Positions 1 through 6,936 of a DNA stretch of 64,000 bases are shown in pieces. A model generated the notes under the pieces. It was not told where the DNA came from. It was given only the letters and a program-made list of their open reading frames with translations, and made no database searches. Origin of the DNA: Iamia sp963728655 (lineage in GTDB: Bacteria; Actinomycetota; Acidimicrobiia; Acidimicrobiales; Iamiaceae); NCBI GenBank assembly GCA_963728655.1, contig CAVSLD010000001.1, positions 310,001 through 374,000 of the forward strand, read 5' to 3'. How positions within the stretch are numbered: position 1 is the first letter of the stretch; the number at the start of each line of letters is the position of its first letter. The position numbers and the translations under genes were made by a program.

Positions 1-398
1 TGGCCCGGCGCTTCCACGTCCACTTCCCCGCCGGCGCCGTGCCCAAGGACGGCCCGTCGGCCGGCATCGCCATGACCACCGCCCTGGCCTCGCTGCTCAC
101 CGGTCGCCCGGTGCGAGGCGAGGTGGCCATGACCGGCGAGGTCACCCTCTCGGGTCGGGTGCTCCCCATCGGCGGGGTCAAGCAGAAGGTGCTGGCCGCC
201 CACCGGGCCGGGCTCACCGAGGTGATCCTCCCGGCCCGCAACGCCCCCGACCTCGACGACGTGCCCGAGGCCGTCCGGGAGGCGGTGACCGTCCACCTGG
301 TCGATGACGTGGCCCAGGTCCTCGACCTGGCCCTCACCCCCGCCGCCACCGACGAGGGCGGCGACCAGGTGTCGGCCGACGAGGCCGCCGCGGCCTGA
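1..398 (+). CDS. lon: Lon protease, C-terminal fragment (gene starts before the window)
   Basis: This is the proteolytic (S16) domain of the ATP-dependent protease Lon, which degrades misfolded and regulatory proteins in the cytoplasm. Reading from base 3, the frame gives RFHVHFPAGAVPKDGPSAG. The serine codon at 57-59 lies in the PKDGPSAG motif, which holds the catalytic serine. The lysine at 180-182 in GGVKQKVLAAHRAG is the second member of the Ser-Lys dyad. About 130 residues are present, ending in a short acidic/alanine tail. The ATPase and N-terminal domains lie upstream of the window. A perfect palindrome follows the stop. Confidence 0.95.
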   Translation, partial: ARRFHVHFPAGAVPKDGPSAGIAMTTALASLLTGRPVRGEVAMTGEVTLSGRVLPIGGVKQKVLAAHRAGLTEVILPARNAPDLDDVPEAVREAVTVHLVDDVAQVLDLALTPAATDEGGDQVSADEAAAA

Positions 399-417
399 CC
401 CCCGGCACGTGGGACCC

Positions 418-443
418 GGATCCGTCGCCCGGGCGACGGATCC
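418..443. terminator. Perfect 26-bp palindrome after lon, probable terminator
   Basis: The half-site GGATCCGTCGCCC (418-430) is followed directly by its exact reverse complement. Weaker pairing extends outward (GTGGGA at 409 with TCCCAC near 452). It starts about 20 nt after the lon stop. No T-run follows, which is usual in very GC-rich actinobacteria. The core resembles the palindrome units near 38.85 kb. Confidence 0.55.
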
Positions 444-539
444 ACCTCCCACCTCGGCATCCGGTCCGGGGAGGTCGCCGGGACCCGCCGGTAGCCTCGG
501 CCCCGGTCGGCGGTCGCCTGGTCGGCCCGGGAGGCACAC

Positions 540-1955
540 GTGATCGACGCGGTGGTGGTGGGGTCCGGGCCCAACGGCCTGGCCGCCGCCGTCGCCCTGG
601 CCCGGGCCGGGCGCTCGGTCACGGTCCTCGAGGGGGCGGCCACCATCGGCGGGGGCACCCGGACCGAGGAGCTGACGGTGCCGGGGGTGCTCCACGACGT
701 CTGCTCCGCGGTGCACCCCTTCGGGGTGGCGTCGCCCTTCCTGGCCTCGCTGCCGCTGGAGGACCACGGGCTCGCGTGGCGCTGGCCCGAGGTCGACCTG
801 GTCCACCCCCTCGACGGCGGCCGGGCCGGGGTGCTGGTGCGCTCCGTCGACGACACCGTGGCCGGACTGGGCGCCGACGGTGCCGCCTGGCGACGCACCT
901 TCGGCCCCCTGGCCCGCCGCTTCGGTGCGGCGGCGGAGGACCTCATGCGGCCGATCCTCCACGTCCCCCGCCACCCGTTGCTGCTGGCCGGGTTCGGCAC
1001 CCGGGCCCTGCAGCCCGCCACCCTGCTGGCCCGGCAGTGGCACACCGACGAGGCCCGGGGGCTGTTCGGGGGGGTGGCGGCCCACGCCATCCACCCGCTC
1101 ACCCGACCGACCACCGCCGCCATCGGGCTCATGCTCACCGCCTCGTGCCACCACGTGGGCTGGCCGGTGGCCGAGGGTGGCTCGGCCCGCATCACCGACG
1201 CCCTGGCCTCGCTGCTGCGGTCGCGGGGCGGCACCATCGAGACGGGGGTGACGGTGCGCTCGCTGGCCGACCTGCCGCCCGCCCGCACCGCGCTGTTCGA
1301 CGTCGCCCCCGGGCCCTTCGCCGCCATCGCCGGTGCTGCCCTCCCCCTTCGCGTGCGCCGGGCCTACCAGCGGTACCGGCGCGGCCCGGGTGCCTTCAAG
1401 GTCGACCTGGCCGTCGAGGGGGGCGTGCCCTGGACCGCCGGGGCCGCTCGCCGGGCCGGCACCGTGCACCTGGGCGGCACCCTCGAGGAGGTGACGGCGA
1501 CGGAGTGGGCGGTGCACCGGGGCCGCATGCCCGAGCGGCCCTTCGTGCTGGTCGCCCAGCAGTCCGTGGCCGACCCCTCCCGCGCCGCAGGCGACGTCCA
1601 CCCGGTGTGGGCCTACGCCCACGTGCCCCACGGGTGGGACGGCGACGCCACCGATGCCGTCGTGGGCCAGCTGGAGCGCTTCGCCCCCGGGGTGCGGGAC
1701 CGCATCGTCGGGATCCACACGCGGCGCCCGGCCCAGGTCGCGGCCGACAACCCCAACTTCGCCGGTGGCGACATCGCCACGGGGGCCAACGACCCCCTCC
1801 AGGTCGTGTTCCGGCCCCGGGTCGCCGTCGACCCCTACGCCACGGGCATCCCGGGCGTGTTCCTGTGCTCGGCCGCCACCCCGCCCGGCGGGGGCGTGCA
1901 CGGGATGTGCGGCGCCGGCGCCGCCCGCTCCGCCCTGCGGCACCTGGAGGCCTGA
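540..1955 (+). CDS. Phytoene desaturase-like FAD-dependent oxidoreductase
   Basis: A 471-residue flavoprotein of the carotenoid dehydrogenase/amine oxidase superfamily. The N-terminal Rossmann motif is VVVGSGPNGLAAAVALARAG with the acidic ribose-binding residue in VLEGA. The C-terminal FAD motif appears as GVFLCSAATPPGGGVHGMCG. The length is usual for CrtI-like and COG1233 proteins. The GTG start follows GGGAGG at about 528. No other carotenoid gene is nearby, so a real carotenoid role is unsupported. A redox enzyme acting on some hydrophobic substrate is the safe reading. Confidence 0.85.
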   Translation: MIDAVVVGSGPNGLAAAVALARAGRSVTVLEGAATIGGGTRTEELTVPGVLHDVCSAVHPFGVASPFLASLPLEDHGLAWRWPEVDLVHPLDGGRAGVLVRSVDDTVAGLGADGAAWRRTFGPLARRFGAAAEDLMRPILHVPRHPLLLAGFGTRALQPATLLARQWHTDEARGLFGGVAAHAIHPLTRPTTAAIGLMLTASCHHVGWPVAEGGSARITDALASLLRSRGGTIETGVTVRSLADLPPARTALFDVAPGPFAAIAGAALPLRVRRAYQRYRRGPGAFKVDLAVEGGVPWTAGAARRAGTVHLGGTLEEVTATEWAVHRGRMPERPFVLVAQQSVADPSRAAGDVHPVWAYAHVPHGWDGDATDAVVGQLERFAPGVRDRIVGIHTRRPAQVAADNPNFAGGDIATGANDPLQVVFRPRVAVDPYATGIPGVFLCSAATPPGGGVHGMCGAGAARSALRHLEA

Positions 1956-1992
1956 GCGGCCGACGGGCCGAGGGGTGGGGGACCGGCCCGTC

Positions 1993-2475
1993 TCAGGCCG
2001 CCGGGGCCAGGGCGAAGACCGGGTAGCCGGGGGCGATGCGGGCCAGGTCGGCCTCGGGCGCCTCGGCGTCGACGCCGTCGAAGAACTGCCCGACCTCCCA
2101 CCGCCAGCGGGCCAAGTAGGCCCGCAGGACCTCGACCTTGTGCTCGTCGTCGGGGACCTCGACCACGGTGAAGGCCTCGGTCCGGCGACCGATCCGGAGC
2201 TCGCCGCCCCCGGCGGCCCGCACGTTGCGGACCCACTGGGTGACACCCCGGGGGGCGACGAGGTAGCGCTCGCCGTCGAGCTCGAGGATGTTGACCACGT
2301 TGGTGCGGACCTCGCCGGAGCGGCGACCCACCACTCGCAGCTCCCGTGCCCCCCAGGCGCCCACGCCCATGCGGACGAGGCGGCGGATGGCGGGGTTCAT
2401 GATGTGGCGGCTGAACCAGTCCGGGGCGAGGTAGCGGGGGCTCGGCGTGGTGGGCGGGACGGTGGTGGCGGTCAT
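1993..2475 (-). CDS. F420H2-dependent nitroreductase/quinone reductase family protein (DUF385 type)
   Basis: A 160-residue protein of the deazaflavin-dependent nitroreductase fold (split beta-barrel). This family uses F420H2 to reduce quinones or nitro compounds in actinobacteria. Typical family segments are visible: LRVVGRRSGEVRTNVV near residue 45 and a tryptophan followed by VRNVRAAGG near 82. The ATG is preceded by GAGGAG on the minus strand. It is divergent from a TetR gene, with two palindromic operators between them and a consensus -35 in front. Regulation by that TetR is therefore likely. The substrate is unknown. Confidence 0.85.
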   Translation of the reverse strand: MTATTVPPTTPSPRYLAPDWFSRHIMNPAIRRLVRMGVGAWGARELRVVGRRSGEVRTNVVNILELDGERYLVAPRGVTQWVRNVRAAGGGELRIGRRTEAFTVVEVPDDEHKVEVLRAYLARWRWEVGQFFDGVDAEAPEADLARIAPGYPVFALAPAA

Positions 2476-2496
2476 CGGGGCTCCTCGTCGTGTGGG

Positions 2497-2511
2497 GAGA
2501 GCGGTGCTCTC
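2497..2511. promoter_or_regulatory. Palindromic operator 1 (GAGAGC-GGT-GCTCTC)
   Basis: A perfect 6-bp inverted repeat with a 3-bp spacer, located just downstream of the predicted start point of the nitroreductase transcript. It matches operator 2 (AGAGC-AGT-GCTCT), and a further half-site GTGCTCTCG lies at 2579-2587. The form and position are typical of TetR-family operators; binding is inferred. Confidence 0.7.
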
Positions 2512-2525
2512 GTTTCGATGAGGTG

Positions 2526-2554
2526 ATCTTGCGCCGTCCGACGGAACTTGTCAA
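2526..2554 (-). promoter_or_regulatory. Promoter of the nitroreductase gene
   Basis: On the minus strand a perfect TTGACA (-35, 2549-2554) is followed after exactly 17 bp by CAAGAT (-10, 2526-2531, weaker). Operator 2 overlaps the -35 and operator 1 lies just past the start point. A repressor at these sites would block RNA polymerase. Confidence 0.6.
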
Positions 2555-2566
2555 GAGCAGTGCTCT
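2554..2566. promoter_or_regulatory. Palindromic operator 2 (AGAGC-AGT-GCTCT)
   Basis: A perfect 5-bp inverted repeat with a 3-bp spacer that overlaps the -35 box of the nitroreductase promoter and sits about 57 bp upstream of the TetR start. It shares its sequence with operator 1, which supports a common regulator. Confidence 0.7.
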
Positions 2567-2622
2567 CGAAGGTTGCGGGTGCTCTCGAAGAGGGCCACGA
2601 TGGCGGGGTGGACAGTGCCCCC

Positions 2623-3303
2623 ATGACCGCCCGGGCCCGGGCCCGCATCGAGCTCACCGACGAGATCAAGGCCTCGGGCCGTCGGCAGCTGGCCGAGGTG
2701 GGGGCGGCCGACCTCTCGCTGCGGGCCGTGGCCCGGGACCTGGGCATGGTGTCCTCCGCGGTCTACCGCTACGTGGCCAGCCGCGACGACCTCCTCACCC
2801 TCCTGCTCGTCGACGCCTACGACGCCCTCGGCGCAGCCACCGAGGAGGCCGCGTCGGACCGCCGGGGTGGCTTCGAGGCGCGGTGGGTGCGGGTGGCGGC
2901 GTCGGTCCGGCGGTGGGCCCTCGAGCACCCCCACGAGTACGCCCTGGCCTACGGCAGCCCCGTCCCCGGCTACCAGGCGCCGCCCGACACCGTCCCCCCG
3001 GCGGCCCGCCCGGCGGTGGCCGCCCTCGGCGTGGTGGCCGACGGGGTGGCCGACGGCGAGGTGGCGGTCGGCGCCGCCCGTCCCATGTCCCGCACGCTGC
3101 ACGCCGACCTGGCCCGTCTCCGCGACGAGGTCGCCCTCGACCTCCCCGACGAGGTCGTGGCCCGGGCCCTGCTGGCCTGGACCCAGCTCTTCGGCGGCAT
3201 CAGCTTCGAGCTCTTCGGCCACCTCCACGGCGTGATCACCGGCTACGACGACCTCTTCGCCCACCAGGCCCGCCGGGCCGCCCACGTCGTGGCCGAGGGC
3301 TGA
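2623..3303 (+). CDS. TetR/AcrR family transcriptional regulator
   Basis: A 226-residue regulator. The N-terminal helix-turn-helix is clear (LSLRAVARDLGMVSSAVYRY followed by VASRDDLLTLLL, residues about 28-60), and a helical C-terminal ligand domain resembling TetR_C family members follows. I chose the ATG at 2623. It has GACAGT 6 nt upstream, which would suit a leaderless transcript, whereas an upstream in-frame start would overlap the operator region. It is divergent from the nitroreductase gene with AGAGC-NNT-GCTCT palindromes between, so autoregulation and control of the nitroreductase are likely. The ligand is unknown. Confidence 0.88.
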   Translation: MTARARARIELTDEIKASGRRQLAEVGAADLSLRAVARDLGMVSSAVYRYVASRDDLLTLLLVDAYDALGAATEEAASDRRGGFEARWVRVAASVRRWALEHPHEYALAYGSPVPGYQAPPDTVPPAARPAVAALGVVADGVADGEVAVGAARPMSRTLHADLARLRDEVALDLPDEVVARALLAWTQLFGGISFELFGHLHGVITGYDDLFAHQARRAAHVVAEG

Positions 3304-3460
3304 GCCCCTCCCCGCGTGGCCGACCTGGCCCGCCCCTCGCTCGACCGCGACATGGTCTTCAGCGACGACGGCGGCGCCCGCCAGGCCCCCGAGGTCACCG
3401 GCACCGTGTCCGACGGCGACGTCGCCACCCTCGCCCTCCCCGTCTGCGCCCACCCACCGA
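3304..3460 (+). other. Intergenic stretch with possible coding relic
   Basis: Between the TetR stop and the 62-bp repeats there is an open frame from GTG 3316 (first residues MADLARPSLDRDMVFSDDG) whose composition looks protein-like. It has no stop before the repeats and runs on in frame into the thioesterase. I recognise no family. It could be a gene end invaded by the repeats or simply unconstrained GC-rich DNA. Confidence 0.25.
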
Positions 3461-3578
3461 CACGAAGTGGTCAGCCCTGGCGGTGCTCTGGCACCGGGAT
3501 CCCTGACCAGTTCACCACCAGGCACGAAGTGGTCAGCCCTGGCGGTGCTCCGGCACCGGGATCCCTGACCAGTTCACC
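3461..3578. repeat. Palindromic repeat pair, 62-bp period (locus 1)
   Basis: Two near-identical 56-bp units (3461-3516 and 3523-3578) start exactly 62 bp apart. They differ at one position (CTCTGG/CTCCGG). Each is an imperfect palindrome: GAAGTGGTCAG at one end pairs with CTGACCAGTTC at the other, and CGGTGC pairs with GCACCG near the centre. The same unit with the same period recurs near 26.8, 38.9 and 45.8 kb. Confidence 0.85.
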
Positions 3579-3642
3579 GGGCGAGGGTGTGAGCGGGGCA
3601 AATCGGTTGACCAGGTGCGGGCAGGGGGCGAGCCTCTCGGAC

Positions 3643-4515
3643 GTGGGCACGCCGTTCGAGGAGACCACGACGGTGCGCGCCGTCGAGCGGGGCCGGTGGG
3701 CGGCCGACCTCGACCCCGGTTGGGACCTGCGCCCGGTCCCCCAGGGCGGCATCGTCGCCGCCGTCGCCCTGCGGGCCCTGGCCGCCGAGCTCGACGAGCC
3801 CACCCAGCGGCTGCGCACCTTCCACACCACGTTCGCGGCCCAGGTCGCGTCGGGGCCGGTGGAGGTGGAGGCCGAGGTCCTGCGGCGGGGGCGCACCATG
3901 TCGCAGGTCCGGGGCGAGCTCCGGAACCCCGGCGCGGCCCGGGGCCACCTGACCACGGCGACGTTCGGGGCGTCGCGCCGGGGGTTCACGTTCACCGACC
4001 TCGCCCCGCCGCCCCCCGACGTGCCGCGGCCCGACGCGTGCCCCTCGTTCCGCGACATGCCCCCGCCGGACATCGAGGGGTGGGAACCGATGCCCTTCTG
4101 GACCGGTCGGGTCGAGGAGCGCCTGGCCGTGGGGCTCCCCCCGTGGGACGCGACCTCGCCGCGCACCCGGGCCGAGCGGTGCCAGTGGTTCCGCTTCGAC
4201 GAGACGCCGGTGCGACCCGACGGCACCCTCGACCCCCTCGGCCTGGTCGTGCTGGCCGACATCATGCCCGGCGCGGTCGGCGAGAGGGTCGGGCCCTCCG
4301 ACGAGATGTGGTTCGCGCCGAGCGTCGACCTCACCCTGCACCTGCTCGACGACGACTGGCGCTCGCCCTGGGTGCTGGGCCGCTCCACCGCCCGCCACGC
4401 GGGCGACGGCTACGCCTCGGCCGACATGGCCCTCTGGGACATGGGCCCCGACCTCGACGACCCGCCTCGCCTGCTGGCCTACGCCACCCAGGTCTGCCTG
4501 TTCACCTTCGCCTGA
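3643..4515 (+). CDS. Acyl-CoA thioesterase-like protein (double hotdog)
   Basis: A 290-residue protein of the TesB-like/acyl-CoA thioesterase family, which hydrolyses acyl-CoA to free acid and CoA. The first hotdog repeat contains PQGGIVAAVALRAL near residue 40 followed by TFHTTFAAQV and an RRGRTMSQV segment, all typical of this family. The C-terminal half contains EMWFAPSVDLTLH and the terminal strand LLAYATQVCLF. I chose GTG 3643 because conserved sequence begins there (VGTPFEETTTV) and the upstream frame is repeat DNA. The next gene starts 4 nt later, so co-transcription is likely. Confidence 0.8.
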   Translation: MGTPFEETTTVRAVERGRWAADLDPGWDLRPVPQGGIVAAVALRALAAELDEPTQRLRTFHTTFAAQVASGPVEVEAEVLRRGRTMSQVRGELRNPGAARGHLTTATFGASRRGFTFTDLAPPPPDVPRPDACPSFRDMPPPDIEGWEPMPFWTGRVEERLAVGLPPWDATSPRTRAERCQWFRFDETPVRPDGTLDPLGLVVLADIMPGAVGERVGPSDEMWFAPSVDLTLHLLDDDWRSPWVLGRSTARHAGDGYASADMALWDMGPDLDDPPRLLAYATQVCLFTFA

Positions 4516-4519
4516 GGCG

Positions 4520-5074
4520 ATGGCGCGGGCGACCGTCGGGCCCGGTGGGTCGCTCCTGGTGGTGACCGGACCGCCTGGAGCCGGGAAGTCGACCGTCGCC
4601 CGGGTCCTGGCCGACCGGTCCGGGCCCAGCGCCCTGGTCGAGGGCGACGCCCTCTTCGCCTTCCTGGCCCGGGGGGCGGTCGTGCCCTGGCTCCCCGAGT
4701 CCCACGCCCAGAACACCGTCGTCACCGAGGCCTCGGCCGCGGCCGCCGGCCGCTTCGCCCGGGGTGGGTTCTCCACCGTGTTCGACGGTGTCGTCGGGCC
4801 CTGGTTCCTCCCCACCTTCCTGGCCGCCACCGGGCTCGCCCACCTCGACTACGTGGTGCTCCTGCCGTCGGTCCACCGCTGCCTGGCGCGGGTGGCCACG
4901 CGCCACGGCCACGGCTTCACCGACGAGCCCGCCACCCGTCAGCTGCACGAGCAGTTCGCGTCGGCCACCGTGGAGGCCCGCCACGTGCTGGTCGACCCGC
5001 CCGAGGGGCCCGAGGCCGTGGCCGACCTGGTCTCCTCCGCCCAGCGCCTCGGCACCCTGGGCATCGACGCCTGA
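4520..5074 (+). CDS. P-loop kinase-like ATP-binding protein
   Basis: A 184-residue protein with a clear Walker A motif, VTGPPGAGKSTVARVLADR, at residues about 15-33, followed by EGDALFAFL as in small-molecule kinases of the gluconate kinase/chloramphenicol phosphotransferase type. The rest fits a nucleoside-kinase-like fold, but no substrate motif is visible. It lies 4 nt after the thioesterase gene, suggesting an operon. Its last codons and stop lie inside a 40-bp tandem duplication. Confidence 0.7.
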   Translation: MARATVGPGGSLLVVTGPPGAGKSTVARVLADRSGPSALVEGDALFAFLARGAVVPWLPESHAQNTVVTEASAAAAGRFARGGFSTVFDGVVGPWFLPTFLAATGLAHLDYVVLLPSVHRCLARVATRHGHGFTDEPATRQLHEQFASATVEARHVLVDPPEGPEAVADLVSSAQRLGTLGIDA

Positions 5075-5140
5075 CGGTGGCGAGGGGGCGGGCCCCGCGC
5101 CCATCGACGCCCGACGGTGGCGAGGGGGTGGGCCCCGCAC
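5061..5140. repeat. 40-bp tandem duplication over the kinase stop codon
   Basis: Bases 5061-5100 and 5101-5140 are the same 40-mer with four differences. The first copy holds the TGA stop of the kinase gene; in the second copy that triplet is CGA. The repeat unit carries GGTGGCGAGGGGG and GGGCCCCGC. Confidence 0.85.
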
Positions 5141-5228
5141 ACCGACCGTGGCGCCGGCGCCCGCCGACCGGTTCGGGGAGCACGGCGGCCGGGAGGGTCG
5201 GGGCCGTGGCGCCGGCGGTCCGGTCCGG

Positions 5229-5720
5229 TCAGCCCTCGGTGTCGGGTGCGTCGCAGCGGGCGTCGAAGGTGACGGGGACTGGGTCGGCCGAGGTCGGGCT
5301 GCCGTCGATCGCCACCGGCTGGGCCTCCCCGGAGGCCTGGATGCGGGCGCCCTCGATGCGAGCCGAGTCGATGGAGCCGGGCGCCGCTCCCCTCTCGCCC
5401 CGGCGGGACCAGGCCTCGTCGCCGAAGGCGGTGACCGGAGCGTCGCCTTCGGTCACGGTCAGCCCCGTCGAGGCGGGCACGCCGGTCTCCCCGTCGGCCT
5501 CGACGCCCACGACGGCCTGGAGGACGTCACCGTCGTCGGAGCGGCCCACCACGTAGGCCGTCTGGCCGTCGAGCAGGCATCCGTCGACCGCGTAGGTGGT
5601 GGTCTCGCCGTCGACGGTCACCTTCGCCGTCCGGTCCTCGAACGCCGGCTCCCGACCGCACCCGGCCACCGCGCCCGCGGCCGCCACCACGGCGATGACG
5701 AGGGCGAGGGCACGCACCAC
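5229..5720 (-). CDS. Putative lipoprotein, possibly LpqH-like
   Basis: A 163-residue exported protein. The N-terminus is a signal peptide of hydrophobic residues ending in a lipobox (AGAVAGC, Cys near residue 21), so lipid anchoring to the outer face of the membrane is expected. The mature part has KVTVDGE, VDGCLLDG, and ends in PVPVTFDARC, leaving two cysteines that could pair. This resembles in outline the mycobacterial 19-kDa antigen family (LpqH), but the match is by eye and weak. Function unknown. Confidence 0.6.
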   Translation of the reverse strand: MVRALALVIAVVAAAGAVAGCGREPAFEDRTAKVTVDGETTTYAVDGCLLDGQTAYVVGRSDDGDVLQAVVGVEADGETGVPASTGLTVTEGDAPVTAFGDEAWSRRGERGAAPGSIDSARIEGARIQASGEAQPVAIDGSPTSADPVPVTFDARCDAPDTEG

Positions 5721-5757
5721 CCCACGCTACGGACGCACCCCCGCCAACCCCCCGAAA

Positions 5758-5798
5758 CGGCAGTGATGAGGGTCGCCTGGCGACCCTGGCTGCTGCCG
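5758..5798. terminator. Hairpin between two minus-strand genes
   Basis: The inner arms AGGGTCGCC (5769-5777) and GGCGACCCT (5779-5787) are perfectly complementary around one base; outer arms CGGCAG (5758-5763) and CTGCCG (5793-5798) also pair. It lies downstream of the alpha/beta hydrolase gene on the minus strand and is a likely terminator. Confidence 0.5.
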
Positions 5799-5842
5799 AT
5801 TGCAGGGGGCGGCGGCAGCGGGGCGGCGGTCGGGGGGGTGGG

Positions 5843-6712
5843 TCAGCCGGGGTCGAGGGCACGGATCTCGGCGGCCACCACGTCGGGGGCCTCCAGCGGC
5901 GGCCAGTGGCCGACGTCGGCGAGGCGGACGATGCGGGGCGTGCCGCCGGCCCGTGCCCCCACGCCCTCGATCATGTGGGCGCCCGACACCGGGTCGACGT
6001 CGCCCCACACGTAGGTGGTGGGCAGGTCGGTCGTCAGCGCGGCCGCCCACCGCTCGGCGAACTGCACCCGCTGCGGGATGTAGCTCAGGAGCTCGTGCAT
6101 GAGGACGTCGCCCCCGCCGTCGGCCAGCGCGGCGTGCATCTCGGCCAGGGCCTCGCGGTCGGCCGGCACCCGGGTGCCCCACGTGTCGACGATGGCGTCG
6201 ACGAAGGTGTCCCGGGTGATGGCGGCCGCGATCTCGGCGCCGTGGTCGGGGTCGAGCAGCATCTGCTGGCCGAAGGTCGGGCGGTGCAGGTCCGGGTAGA
6301 GCCCGCCGTTCATCCACAGCACGGCGGTGAGGGTCACCGGCAGGGTGCCGTCGGTGCGACGGGCCACCAGCTCCTGGCCCACGGTCGCGCCGTAGTCGTG
6401 GACCACGAGCACGGTGGAGGTCACGCCCCGGTCGGCCCACAGGGCCTCGACCGCGTCGGCTGCCCCGGCGACGGTCGGTGGCTCACCCGGCGTGCTGGCC
6501 GACGCCCCGAACCCCGGCAGGTCGAGGGTCAGGGCGCGCCAGCCGTCGCCCAGGTGGTCGAGCACCGGCGCCAGGTCGAGCGACGACGACGGGTAGCCGT
6601 GCAGGAACGTGAGCGGCGTGCCCTCGGGGTCGCCCAGGTCGTAGGTGGCCACCGCGTGGCCCCCGACGTCGATGTGGTCGGCCGCGGCGCGCCAGCGCTC
6701 CCAGGTGTGCAT
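5843..6712 (-). CDS. Alpha/beta hydrolase, epoxide hydrolase-like
   Basis: A 289-residue hydrolase. FLHGYPSSS carries the HGxP oxyanion motif of epoxide hydrolases and haloalkane dehalogenases. The nucleophile elbow reads VVHDYGATVG, with aspartate rather than serine, which again points to an epoxide hydrolase/dehalogenase type. The catalytic histidine is in DVGHWPPLEAP. I chose the ATG at 6712 (MHTWERW), since the frame upstream is repeat DNA. Function is inferred from motifs; the substrate is unknown. Confidence 0.82.
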   Translation of the reverse strand: MHTWERWRAAADHIDVGGHAVATYDLGDPEGTPLTFLHGYPSSSLDLAPVLDHLGDGWRALTLDLPGFGASASTPGEPPTVAGAADAVEALWADRGVTSTVLVVHDYGATVGQELVARRTDGTLPVTLTAVLWMNGGLYPDLHRPTFGQQMLLDPDHGAEIAAAITRDTFVDAIVDTWGTRVPADREALAEMHAALADGGGDVLMHELLSYIPQRVQFAERWAAALTTDLPTTYVWGDVDPVSGAHMIEGVGARAGGTPRIVRLADVGHWPPLEAPDVVAAEIRALDPG

Positions 6713-6743
6713 GGCCCGAGCCTGCCACCGCCCCGTCACCCCC

Positions 6744-6889
6744 GCCCGGCTGACCTTGGACGGAACCACGCCACATGTGGCGTCTTCCGGACAACGTTCG
6801 GCCAGCCCGACCACCCGCCCGGCTGACCTTGGACGGAACCACGCCGCATGTGGCGTCTTCCGGACAACGTTCGGCCAGCCCGACCACCC
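6744..6889. repeat. Tandem palindromic repeat, 73-bp period
   Basis: Two near-identical 73-bp copies (6744-6816, 6817-6889). Each is a palindrome centred on ACGCCACATGTGGCGT (second copy has one change), flanked by GACGGAA/TTCCGGAC and GGCTGACC/GGCCAGCC. Unlike the other repeats here it lies between two divergent gene starts, so it could be regulatory rather than a terminator. Confidence 0.8.
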
Positions 6890-6936
6890 GGTCGGGGCGG
6901 CGGGCGGGGGGACGGGGGCTCTGGTAGATCACCGGC

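Noticed and set aside
540..1955. Carotenoid biosynthesis locus
   Set aside because: The FAD oxidoreductase resembles phytoene desaturases, but there is no crtB, crtE or other carotenoid gene in the window.
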